Source: Streptomyces sp. NBC_01232
GTDB taxonomy: Bacteria > Actinomycetota > Actinomycetes > Streptomycetales > Streptomycetaceae
NCBI RefSeq assembly: GCF_035989885.1
Contig: NZ_CP108518.1
Span: forward strand, 248,001-312,000
Direction: 5' to 3'
DNA length: 64,000 nt
The position numbers and the translations under genes were made by a program. This document shows, one piece after another, positions 52,446-60,584 of this stretch (position 1 is the first letter of the stretch; every line of letters begins with the position of its first letter). The notes under the pieces are model-generated. The model had not been told where the DNA came from and made no database searches. It saw only the letters and a program-made list of their open reading frames with translations.

Positions 52446-53420
52446 GTGATCACCACGGACCCTGTAGGCGAATGGTTCTGGGAGACGACGATTGCCGTCT
52501 CCGGACAGCAGGGTGCGCGCCAGGCGCTCCATCTCTTCGACCGAGTCCATTCTCTCGGTTCCCTCCTCGGTATCGTCGATGGCTGGGGACACGGGGGAGT
52601 CAAGGTCGTCACGCTGGCGGCGCCGCGGGACACGCGGTACGAGTGGGAGGGAAACGGGCGCCTCGAGGGCGCGGTGGAAGAGAGCCGGGCCTGGTTCGAC
52701 CATAACGCGACCCTGCACATGTGGAGCGTGCTGCCCGGCGAATGGCTGGACGCCGACGGCGGCGCGCATCGCTCTGAGCGTCTCTTCGCGTTGCGGCTGC
52801 TCCTCTGGCCCGGCGGGCACACCATCGTGTCGCTTGCGGCGTACTCCGACGCCTGGATGACCCTGGACGTGAGGGAACGCCCCCAGCCCGAGGTCGCCGC
52901 GGCGAACGCGCCGCGGCTGGCTTCCCTGTTGAGTGCCGTTTCCGACCTGTTGGGAGCCGAAGTCGATCCTGGGGATCCCACCTACTACGGCAGGCCCACA
53001 GCTTCCGGCTTCGAAGACCTCTCGGAAGAGGGCACCGACTACACAGACCCGTGGAGCACCTTTGCCGTACCGGCCAGATGGCAGCGCATGCTGCACCTGC
53101 TGCCGAAGGGTTATCAGGAGCAGTCCTACGAGGCGTTCACCGAAGGTCCGGTCAAGTACATCGAGGTTCGCCGGAGCGGTGGCACCGTGGGCTGGCTCTG
53201 GGCGGGCAAGGACGGCAGTTCTGCGGGATACGAGCCGCGCACCGCGGCTGGAGAGATCGCCTTCGCCGCCGGTGTACCCCTTCTGCTGGCGTTCGTCGAG
53301 GCGCGTCGAGCCGGATCGGCCGCACTGGACGCTCTCAGAATGGCGGCATTGTCGGAGCCCGATGCGGAGATCCGTGACGCGAGTTCACTCGATACCTTGC
53401 AGGAATTATCGGGTTGCTGA
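52446..53420 (+). CDS. Probable immunity protein for the truncated toxin
   Basis: 324 residues, cytoplasmic, acidic, no membrane segment: EWFWETTIAVSGQQGARQAL HLFDRVHSLGSLLGIVDGWG, RLFALRLLLWPGGHTIVSLA AYSDAWMTLDV, WQRMLHLLPKGYQEQSYEAF. No named family recognised. It directly follows the toxin domain, as immunity genes do, and is intact while the toxin is not, fitting an orphan immunity gene. GTG at 52446 after AAAGGA. Confidence 0.5.
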   Translation: MITTDPVGEWFWETTIAVSGQQGARQALHLFDRVHSLGSLLGIVDGWGHGGVKVVTLAAPRDTRYEWEGNGRLEGAVEESRAWFDHNATLHMWSVLPGEWLDADGGAHRSERLFALRLLLWPGGHTIVSLAAYSDAWMTLDVRERPQPEVAAANAPRLASLLSAVSDLLGAEVDPGDPTYYGRPTASGFEDLSEEGTDYTDPWSTFAVPARWQRMLHLLPKGYQEQSYEAFTEGPVKYIEVRRSGGTVGWLWAGKDGSSAGYEPRTAAGEIAFAAGVPLLLAFVEARRAGSAALDALRMAALSEPDAEIRDASSLDTLQELSGC

Positions 53421-53514
53421 ACCGGCTCCGCACAGTGGAGTGGGTCGGTGACTGGGACAGCGTGTTCGCGCGCGTGATGTCCCGCCGCATTCTCATGCGG
53501 GAGTATCTGAGGCG

Positions 53515-53740
53515 GGCCGGAGGGGACCAGGACCAGGACGCGCTCCCGGCCGACCTGTTCGGCGGCGCGTACGGCGACGAGGGTCTTGCCGCTGCCGGTG
53601 GCCATGATGACTTGGGTCCGCAAGCCGACGGCAGGGAGCTCGGCGCTGGAGCGGGGGGTGAGTTCCTCGACTGCGCGGGCCAGGGCTTCGCTCTGATGAG
53701 GGCGCAGCGGCGGAGCGGTGCGGGTGTCGGTGCCGGTCAT
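53515..53740 (-). pseudogene. DEAD/DEAH helicase N-terminal remnant
   Basis: LRPHQSEALARAVEELTPR, then VIMATGSGKTLVAVRAAEQV GRERVLVLVPS: the Q-like region, Walker A (ATGSGKT) and motif Ia of an SF2 helicase. It ends abruptly at about 53515. Its ATG overlaps the stop of the small gene upstream (ATGA). Confidence 0.7.
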
Positions 53741-53990
53741 GTGCTCGCCTTGTTCTCGGGTTCCTGGCCCTGGGGCCGGGAGACGGTCGGGGTGGGGGGC
53801 GGTGGGTGTGGTCGGGGCAGAGGTCGCGGCCGTCGCGCAGCCTGCGCTATCCGCATTCGCGCAGCCAGGCGCGGAGGGCCCGGTGGTGGGGCATCGGGAC
53901 GGGAGCGAACCACTCGCGGTCGCAGCCGTCTCCGGACCCGGTCTCGCCGGTGTAGTCGCATCTGATGGTCGGGATGTTGCCGGCGGTCAC
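53737..53990 (-). pseudogene. Small gene upstream of the helicase, nonsense and frameshift
   Basis: From GTG 53990: VTAGNIPTIRCDYTGETGSG DGCDREWFAPVPMPHHRALR AWLRECG, then TAG at 53847-53849, then RRLRDGRDLCPDHTH. Conserved Cys pairs suggest a zinc-binding protein. The TAG replaces what is likely a Trp codon. A later frameshift leads to the end EPENKAST overlapping the helicase start. Confidence 0.5.
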
Positions 53991-54247
53991 GGCCGCGTGT
54001 TCCCGGCGGCCCAGATCGCGTACTCCTGGCGGACGTAGCCACTGGGGTTGGCAGTCCAGGCAGGGTCATCGGTGGCCCGACCACCCCGACACCCTCTGGA
54101 GCGCAACAACCTCGCCGATGTCCTCGCCCTGCTCGGAGCACAAGCGCCATCCGCACCTGCCGGCCAGCGGCGTTGGGGTGAGATCTGGCGCCGTAGGCGC
54201 TGGTGATCAAACCCCCTGTAATCCCTGCACAGGCCATGGGCCGCTGC
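53991..54247. other. Decayed stretch with TPR scrap
   Basis: Around 54075-54140 the plus strand reads DHPDTL and, after a frame change, RNNLADVLALLGAQAPSAPA, again a kinesin-type TPR scrap like that at 51.9 kb. Nothing else recognised. Confidence 0.4.
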
Positions 54248-54520
54248 TCAGCTCGCAGCGCAGCAAGTCACTGACCGAACCTGGGAACACCCGTCGCGAT
54301 CGCCGGTCCGCACGTCGGGGCCGCCGCCCTCCCACCGGATCGGCCCGTCCTCGGACCGGTCCGCATCCTCCAGCCCGGCCCGGCGCAAGAACACCGACAC
54401 ATCCCCGGGCGTGAACGCCCTGCCGAGGTCCGCGTCCACGCCGAGGGCGCGCACGGTGACCTTGCACCCGCCCTGCGGTGACACGGGATGGATCACGATC
54501 TCCGTCCTGCCCGCCGACAC
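54248..54520 (-). CDS. Small conserved protein, intact copy of the family at 17.7 kb
   Basis: 90 residues: AGRTEIVIHPVSPQGGCKVT VRALGVDADLGRAFTPGDVS VFLRRAGLEDADRSEDG PIRWEGGGPDV. A basic N-terminal beta part and an F-L-R-R-A-G-L helix followed by a W-x-G-G-G-P-D motif. I recall such small Streptomyces proteins but no function. GTG at 54520 chosen. The last 20 residues (after RTGDRD) may be abnormal. Confidence 0.5.
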   Translation of the reverse strand: MSAGRTEIVIHPVSPQGGCKVTVRALGVDADLGRAFTPGDVSVFLRRAGLEDADRSEDGPIRWEGGGPDVRTGDRDGCSQVRSVTCCAAS

Positions 54521-54619
54521 CCCTCCGGCGGAGGTGAGCGTCGTGGGGCTTGGACCAGGCGTCAATGCGTCAGCGCTTGGTTCCTGCTTACCGGCGGCGT
54601 GCGGCAGCCCGCCGTACTT

Positions 54620-55084
54620 TCACCTGGCTGCCGGGAGGATGGCCCAGTAGGTGACTGTGTGCGCCAGGATGCGGGTGCCGTGGGCGCTTGCCAGCAGGGT
54701 GATGATGGCCACGCCCCGGCCGCGTTCTTCCGGTGCGCAGCTTGTGGCCCAGGTGCCGTGGTTGTCGGTGGGGCCGCCGTCGTCGACTTCGATGTGCAGG
54801 GTGCCGTCGTCTTCGGCCTGGTGCAGGTGGAGGGCGAGGGGAGGCAGGGCGTGTTCGAGGGCGTTGGTGACGAGTTCGGAGACGACGAGGAGTGCTTGGT
54901 CGATGGTGTCGTCGTCGACGTTCCATGTGTGGAGTACGGCGCTGGCGATGCGGCGTGCGGTGCCGGCGGACTCGGGGTGGTGCGGCAGCCACCAGATGCG
55001 GGGTGCGTTGGCCTGTGTGTGGGTGGCGGGCTGTAGCAGCGCGGTGGGGGGAGGTGCTGTTTCGGTGTGGGGGCTGGCGTCCAT
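54620..55084 (-). CDS. Anti-sigma-type ATP-binding protein (HATPase_c)
   Basis: 154 residues, GHKL ATPase fold: SAGTARRIASAVLHTWNVDD, ALLVVSELVTNALEHALPPL (N box), LHIEVDDGGPT (D-x-G) and EERGRGVAIITLLASAHGTR (G box). Streptomyces have many such RsbW/SpoIIAB-like kinases that phosphorylate STAS antagonists and hold sigma factors. The ATG at 55084 is used. The frame stays open further upstream (to about 55330) with plausible codons, so a longer protein or a joined remnant is possible. Confidence 0.85.
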   Translation of the reverse strand: MDASPHTETAPPPTALLQPATHTQANAPRIWWLPHHPESAGTARRIASAVLHTWNVDDDTIDQALLVVSELVTNALEHALPPLALHLHQAEDDGTLHIEVDDGGPTDNHGTWATSCAPEERGRGVAIITLLASAHGTRILAHTVTYWAILPAAR

Positions 55085-55382
55085 GGCAGGGTCCTGCCGG
55101 TCGGGTGTGTGAGAGGTGTGGGTGGAGCCGGGCTTGTGCGGCTTCGGTGGCCAGCGCAGGAGCTGGTCGAGGACGGTTGAGGCGAGCGCGGCATCGAGTG
55201 CGCCCACGCCGGTGAGGTCGGCGACCGTGATGGCTCTCTCGGGGCGGTCGAGGGGTGTTTTGAGGAGTTCGCCCGCCGCGATGTCGCTGTCCTGGGCGGT
55301 GGCCCCGGCCGCTGCGGTGAGGCCCGCGGTGCGCCCCTGCCCCGCATCGACCCGTCGTCCCTATCGCGTGGCCGCCGCAGCT
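55085..55382. other. Open region upstream of the HATPase gene
   Basis: In the HATPase frame the minus strand reads SDIAAGELLKTPLDRPERAI TVADLTGVGALDAALASTVL DQLLRWPPKP, protein-like but without a start or known family. It may be the end of a deleted gene. Confidence 0.35.
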
Positions 55383-56072
55383 TCACCGGGCAAGTGAATC
55401 CGGTACAAGCGGAGGTACGAGTGGGCAGGGCCTGCCCATGCGAGCACACCGGTTCTCGAAATCGGCCGGGAGCCAGCCACGGTGGAGCAGTCGGGGATGA
55501 GCTGTGAAACTTGCTCGCGCGGCCAGGACGAAGAGTAGAGAGGCCCACGGAGTGTGAAACCGCAGAGTGCACTGGCCTCCCTGGTGGGTGCGGAGCGCGA
55601 TCTGAAAGTCCTCAGGCCCGACCAGATCGATGCTGTCCGTCACGCCAGTCCAGTACAGGGAAACAGGGGCGTGCGGATGGCCGAAGTAGGCGCCTTGATC
55701 AGTAACCGTGAGTTCCCCACTCCCGTCCAGGACCCAGCGAGGCTGCGCAGCGGCTTCGGCTGCACGGCGGCGTGAAGCATTTCCGAGAGCAGACCCCAGC
55801 ATGCTGCCGATGACAAATGACGGACGGCCGACAGCAACCACGTTCGTGCGCTGGTAGCTGCCGTTCCCCCGGGCGCGCCAAGTCAGCCGCTGAGCTGGCC
55901 CCACCGCCAGGACGCGCTCATTCGGAGCGAGCCGCGCGTAAGTAGCCAGACGTGGGCGCCTCTGTAACCTGCCACTCACTAGATCCGCGAGGATGTCGCA
56001 CGTATGCCACAGGTGGTCGTCCAGGTAGGTCCAGGATTGCTCGCCGTGAGGTAAAGCCCTCGGATGATCCAC
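55383..56072 (-). CDS. Conserved hypothetical protein
   Basis: 229 residues: LAPNERVLAVGPAQRLTWRA RGNGSY, FVIGSMLGSALGNASRRRAA EAAAQPRWVLDGSGELTVTD QGAYFGHPHAPVSLYWTGVT and HTPWASLLFVLAARASFTAH PRLLHRGWLP. Features: a small hydrophobic segment in the middle and a PH-like beta region. I recall unnamed Streptomyces relatives; no function. Starts with GTG at 56072 following GGGGGAG. Confidence 0.6.
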   Translation of the reverse strand: MDHPRALPHGEQSWTYLDDHLWHTCDILADLVSGRLQRRPRLATYARLAPNERVLAVGPAQRLTWRARGNGSYQRTNVVAVGRPSFVIGSMLGSALGNASRRRAAEAAAQPRWVLDGSGELTVTDQGAYFGHPHAPVSLYWTGVTDSIDLVGPEDFQIALRTHQGGQCTLRFHTPWASLLFVLAARASFTAHPRLLHRGWLPADFENRCARMGRPCPLVPPLVPDSLAR

Positions 56073-56234
56073 ACACTCCCCCTCGAACGCGCTCCGACGT
56101 CACCGTCTCCCTGGCCAGACAGTATCCGGCCCGAGGCGCCCTCTTCGCATCAACCACATGAGAAGGACGGCCGGGGAACGATCATGCTGCAGTTGGGGAA
56201 AGATCTTCAGTCCCCTTCGGAGCTGCGGGTCATG

Positions 56235-56391
56235 CTCACTCGGGTTCTGGCACAACTTCTGTGGTGCGGCGCGTCCGCTCGGCGCATCGACGCCGTCGAG
56301 CGGGGGAAGCGCCGGGTCAACGGCCTGCGTCGAACGGGTCGCCGGCCCGCCGGGCTGGACTCAACAGAAGTTGTGCCAGACCCCTCACTCG
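56235..56391. repeat. 8-bp target-site duplication CTCACTCG flanking a short element
   Basis: CTCACTCG at 56235-56242 and again at 56384-56391, exactly outside the inverted repeats of the 141-bp element. Eight bases is the duplication size made by IS6-family and some other elements. Confidence 0.8.
56243..56383. mobile_element. 141-bp MITE-like element with 20-bp inverted repeats
   Basis: The left end GGTTCTGGCACAACTTCTGT and the right end (read on the other strand) GGGTCTGGCACAACTTCTGT match in 19 of 20 bases. The inside (about 100 bases) codes for nothing recognisable. GG ends, element-specific inverted repeats and an 8-bp duplication suggest a non-autonomous derivative of an IS6-like element. 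It ends 48 bases upstream of the large gene at 56432 and may affect its promoter. Confidence 0.8.
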
Positions 56392-56431
56392 TGAACGCCC
56401 CCTGTCAGAGCCGCCTGGCAAGATCACACGT

Positions 56432-59400
56432 ATGACCAGCAACACCGGAACTCCCGTCCCACTCCCAGCCAATCACCGCATCTCCGAGACGTACGCCGAC
56501 TGGGCACGTACTCGGGGGCCAGGCGTCGAAACCGACGCCCGCGACACGCTGGAACGGGCGGACAGCAGCCGGCACCGGGCCTGGGAGAAGCCCGGCCGGT
56601 TCGTGGACGACGCGGAGCGCCTGGCCCGGGGCCTGCTGGCCGCCCACCTGCCCTGGTTCTGGGACACCATCGGCCATTGGATGCTGGAGACGCACCGCCG
56701 CTCCGCCGCCCGCGCCTACTCGCAGGCGCGCGCCGCCGAGCGCACCCACGCTCTGCCGGTCGATCCCGACTGGCGGCGGGCGAACCAGCTGCTCTTCGCC
56801 CGCTTCGGCGCCCTGCCCGCCAGTGAACTCAGCGGAGCGGCAGCCTGGTTGGCCGGTGTCCTCGAACCGGATGACGCGCACCACGAGTTCGTCCGCCTGC
56901 TGAGCGCCTGGGCGGCGTCCCCCGGCGAGCTTCCCGCCGATCTGGCCCGCCGGGTCCGGGACTCGGCCCGTGCGGCCGGGCTCGGCAGCGAGGAGGAGGC
57001 CCGGGTGCTGGGCGGGGTGCTGGCCGCGGCCCGCGGCAAGGCCATACCCGACCGGCTTCTCAACGCGGCCGTCGGCCCGCTCGGCAACCACCCGCCCGCC
57101 GACGAGCAGGCCACCGCCCTCCTCGACCTGTTTCCCGAGTCGAAGAACGACGCGGCGGCCTGGCTGCGGCTGCTCATCGCGTGCGGTGCCGCAGACGCTG
57201 CCGCGGCCGGGCGGATCACCCCGGAGGGCGGCCTCGGCGACTGGCTGCGCCGATACGCCGCCGGATACTCGCACCGCACGGTGGGCGGCGGTGGGGTGAC
57301 CCGCCAGCCCATGCCCACGGAACTCTTGGACCTGGTGGGCCGGTTCGCCCCGCTGCTGCGCGCGCACGGCACCCCGGTCCGGCTGCACGAGGACCGCTAC
57401 CGGTGGCCGCATCTGGACGCCGACCTCCTCGACCTCTGCCTCGCCGAGGGCGTACCCGTCCACGACCCCGGTGCCGCGATCAGCCTGGAGTTCTGGGGTG
57501 AGCACTCCCAGCGCGACCTCAAGGCACTCGCCGCCGACCCGGTGTTCGGCCCCCGGCTGGAAGGCACCGTTCACGCCGGGCTCCGCACCCGTGGCGGCAC
57601 TGCGATCAGCGGCACTGCCATCAGTCGACTCCCGCACAATCCGGGCATCACGGTCGAGGTGCACGCCCGCGTCGAGAAGCTGCTCGACGCCCTGCGCGGC
57701 GGGGGACTGGCCGCCGCCGACGAGGCCGTCGACGAGCTGCGCGGACTCCTCGACCGGCCCACCGCCATCGCCCTGGACGGCATCGAGGAGGCCCTCGAGG
57801 CACTCGACCTCACCGGCCCGCTGGCCCGCGCCCTGCGGGCCGGGCTCCCCGAGGAGCTGGGCTGGCCCGCCCTGGACCAGGCCCTCGCTGTCTTCCCGCC
57901 CGACGAAACCGTGCACGTCACCTGCACCTGGCCGGTGCTCACCGTGTACGGCGAGACCCGCGCCCTCGCCGTCGACCACGCCGGACTGCGCGCAGACCAC
58001 ACCATGGAACTGCCCGACGGCGCACTCGGCCACACCGTGCACTGGGTCGGCGGCCAGTTCCTCGTCGCCTGGAACGAGGAGCACAAGGAGAACCCTTCCA
58101 ACACCGCCTACTGGTCCGACCACCCCGGCGAAACGTTCGAACCAGAGCAGACGTACGGGCTGCGCCCCTACGGCGGCAGTATCCAGGGTGGCCTCGGCTA
58201 CCAGTTCGAAACCTCGGACGGGGGCGGCCGGTTCGACGGCGAGCGCGTCCTGCGGGCCGGCGGACGTGAGGGCATCGGCCACCGCGACTACCAGATGAAC
58301 GACGGCCACACCCTCTGGAGCACCACGGTGTTCAGCGAAGACCGCGGCGGCTGGACCCGCATCGACCCGGCCACCGGCCTTCCCACCGCCGACCGCACCC
58401 TGCCCGCCTTCCACGACCCCGACCGGTCCCCGCCCGGCACGAAGCCCTTCCCCGACCACCGCATTCTCGCCGCACTGCCGCCCGGCGCCCCGCCCTCCCC
58501 GCTCGGTCAGGACGGCACACTCACCGGCTGCCGGGTCGACTACCGCACCCCGTACGCGGGTCCCTCGCCCCGCGAGTTCGTGCTGGAGTCCATCGACGGT
58601 CGCACCGCCTCCTACCGCAGCAACAACTGGGGCCGTCGCCCATGGGGAATCCTTGCCCTGCCGCTCGGCGGTGAGGACGCCGTCCTGAACGGAGGGACCA
58701 CCATCCGCTGCCATGCCGCCGGCGACAACTCGTTGCTCTGGCAGGTCCAGGGCTTCCCCGGCAGCCGCCACAGGACCCGAAGCCGGGCCACCCTGGGCGA
58801 ACTGGCCGGGCCGGTGCCGCCACCTGCCTTCTGGCACTTCCTCACCCCGCGCGACGAGCCCTCGTCCCGTGTCCTGCGGACGGTCACCGACAGTGCGGTG
58901 CGCGAGCTGCTGCACCAGGGCATCGGGTGCGCCCTGCCGGGAGTGACCCACCCGCGGGTCCAGGAGGGCGTCGACCGCGCCGTCCGGCTCGCCGCTGACG
59001 TACTGCGCCGCTGCCGGGAGCTGTCACACCGGGTCGCCGTCATGCGGGCCGGGCCGGTCGTCGACCTGCCCGACCCGGCGCCGGACAACCGGCTCGTCCC
59101 GGCCCTCCACGGCCTACTGCCCCAGCTGCGTGGCTACGAGGAACGGCAGCCGCAGCCACAGCCCGCCCTCCTCACCTCGGTCGCCGCCGACGGCCGGTAC
59201 CTGCGCGGTGAGATCGACGACGAGGTGCGGGTGCTCGCCCTGCCCGCGCCGCCCTCCGAATGGGCGGTGCTGACCGGCCGGATCCATGCCGTGGCCTGGC
59301 GAACCGTCGTCGCGGCCACCCCCGACGAGCAGCGACAAGCGCTCGCGGCACTGCTCGGCGTATGGAGCCGGCAGCCGTTCGCGGAGGTTGGCAGTGCCTG

Positions 59401-60553
59401 GCGGACCGGCCGGGCCCCGGAGCAGCGGATCGCCGCACTGCGCGCGGACGGTTTCGCCGTGGCCTCCGGCCCGGAGCGCAGCGGCCTCGCCCTCTTCCTC
59501 CAGCGAGCAGCCGATCCGGTGCCCGCCGATGCCGAAGAGTGCGCCACGCACACCGTCGCCGCCGATGACACCACCCGGCTCCCCCGCCTGCTGGCCCTGC
59601 TCGCCGAACGAGGCCCGCGGCCGGTGCCCGAAGAGGCCGTGGACCTGTTCCGCTGGCGCACCGGGGTGCCGCGCCCGATCGCCGCCCTGGTCCTCGATGG
59701 ATTCGCCGGCAGCGACGACTACGGTGCACACCGCAAGCTGGTCCGCTCCAAGCCGTACAAGGCCGACCAGAACACCCTCTACGCGTACGACGAGTTCCAG
59801 CGGCGGCTCGGTCCAGCCGGCCGGCGCACCGTGCTCGCCGCCGCTGTGCCCGGCGACCCGGCGGAGCTCTGGGCCCCCGGCGGGATGACCGCGGCCGCGG
59901 AACGCATGGCCGCGGCCTGGACCCGGCTGCTCGGTGCCGCCCCGTACACCGATGACGGCAGCCATGCCGCTGCCCTCGCCGCAGACCACGGACTCCCGGA
60001 GACCTGGACCACGGCCCTGCTCACCGGCCGCCTCGAGAAACCTCTGGAGGCCGACAGCATGCAGGCCGCCGCCACCGCTGTCGCCTGGGCTCTCGCCGAG
60101 CGCCCGGTGGAAGACCCTGCGGCGCAGGGTGCCCGCGCCCTGCTCGGCGGGCTTACGGACCTGCCCGCTGATCTGCTCACCGCTCTGCGCAGGCTGGCGG
60201 ACCGGTCCGCCACGACCCCCGTTCCGCCAGGCCAGTACGAGACCAACCCGCTGTTCAGCGTCCCGGACCTGGTGGACGAGGTGGCGGCGGCTCTCGGTGT
60301 CAGCCGTGACGCGGCCGCCCTCCAGCTCCAGCTGCACGCTTTCGACCGCCCGGCCGACCGCACCGTCCGCCGCTGGAACTCCTGGTCCATCGATCATCAC
60401 CGCGCCGTCCGCAAGGAGCTGACCGCCGCGAAGGCCCCGCGCCCCAAACCTGCCGCCCCGGCAGAAGCCCCCGCTGCGGTCCCGGCACCCGCGCACGAGC
60501 GGTTCACCCGAGCCTGGGCGGACAGTGCGGGACGGCCAGCAACGAAGGCGTGA
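56432..60553 (+). CDS. Very large protein of unknown function (1373 aa)
   Basis: Cytoplasmic, Ala/Leu/Arg/Asp-rich, mostly helical in the first 550 residues (FVRLLSAWAASPGELPADLA, DEAVDELRGLLDRPTAIALD). The middle (about 560-830) is different: repeated beta-like segments with W and G (GALGHTVHWVGGQFLVAWNE, YGLRPYGGSIQGGLGYQFET, DGHTLWSTTVFSEDRGGWTR) suggest a beta-propeller-like or WGR-like region. The last third is again helical and ends in a Pro/Ala/Lys linker. No catalytic motif or transmembrane segment. The ATG at 56432 is chosen; an open frame upstream crosses the MITE-like element. I recall related large Streptomyces proteins near MoxR/VWA genes, but no such partner is present here. Confidence 0.75.
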   Translation: MTSNTGTPVPLPANHRISETYADWARTRGPGVETDARDTLERADSSRHRAWEKPGRFVDDAERLARGLLAAHLPWFWDTIGHWMLETHRRSAARAYSQARAAERTHALPVDPDWRRANQLLFARFGALPASELSGAAAWLAGVLEPDDAHHEFVRLLSAWAASPGELPADLARRVRDSARAAGLGSEEEARVLGGVLAAARGKAIPDRLLNAAVGPLGNHPPADEQATALLDLFPESKNDAAAWLRLLIACGAADAAAAGRITPEGGLGDWLRRYAAGYSHRTVGGGGVTRQPMPTELLDLVGRFAPLLRAHGTPVRLHEDRYRWPHLDADLLDLCLAEGVPVHDPGAAISLEFWGEHSQRDLKALAADPVFGPRLEGTVHAGLRTRGGTAISGTAISRLPHNPGITVEVHARVEKLLDALRGGGLAAADEAVDELRGLLDRPTAIALDGIEEALEALDLTGPLARALRAGLPEELGWPALDQALAVFPPDETVHVTCTWPVLTVYGETRALAVDHAGLRADHTMELPDGALGHTVHWVGGQFLVAWNEEHKENPSNTAYWSDHPGETFEPEQTYGLRPYGGSIQGGLGYQFETSDGGGRFDGERVLRAGGREGIGHRDYQMNDGHTLWSTTVFSEDRGGWTRIDPATGLPTADRTLPAFHDPDRSPPGTKPFPDHRILAALPPGAPPSPLGQDGTLTGCRVDYRTPYAGPSPREFVLESIDGRTASYRSNNWGRRPWGILALPLGGEDAVLNGGTTIRCHAAGDNSLLWQVQGFPGSRHRTRSRATLGELAGPVPPPAFWHFLTPRDEPSSRVLRTVTDSAVRELLHQGIGCALPGVTHPRVQEGVDRAVRLAADVLRRCRELSHRVAVMRAGPVVDLPDPAPDNRLVPALHGLLPQLRGYEERQPQPQPALLTSVAADGRYLRGEIDDEVRVLALPAPPSEWAVLTGRIHAVAWRTVVAATPDEQRQALAALLGVWSRQPFAEVGSAWRTGRAPEQRIAALRADGFAVASGPERSGLALFLQRAADPVPADAEECATHTVAADDTTRLPRLLALLAERGPRPVPEEAVDLFRWRTGVPRPIAALVLDGFAGSDDYGAHRKLVRSKPYKADQNTLYAYDEFQRRLGPAGRRTVLAAAVPGDPAELWAPGGMTAAAERMAAAWTRLLGAAPYTDDGSHAAALAADHGLPETWTTALLTGRLEKPLEADSMQAAATAVAWALAERPVEDPAAQGARALLGGLTDLPADLLTALRRLADRSATTPVPPGQYETNPLFSVPDLVDEVAAALGVSRDAAALQLQLHAFDRPADRTVRRWNSWSIDHHRAVRKELTAAKAPRPKPAAPAEAPAAVPAPAHERFTRAWADSAGRPATKA

Positions 60554-60584
60554 TGCTGCTGCACGCCTCACGCAAATACGGATC

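Noticed and set aside
56405..58951. 848-codon minus-strand frame opposite the large gene
   Set aside because: Gly/Val/Ala/Gln-rich shadow; codon third-position GC and motif content favour the plus strand.
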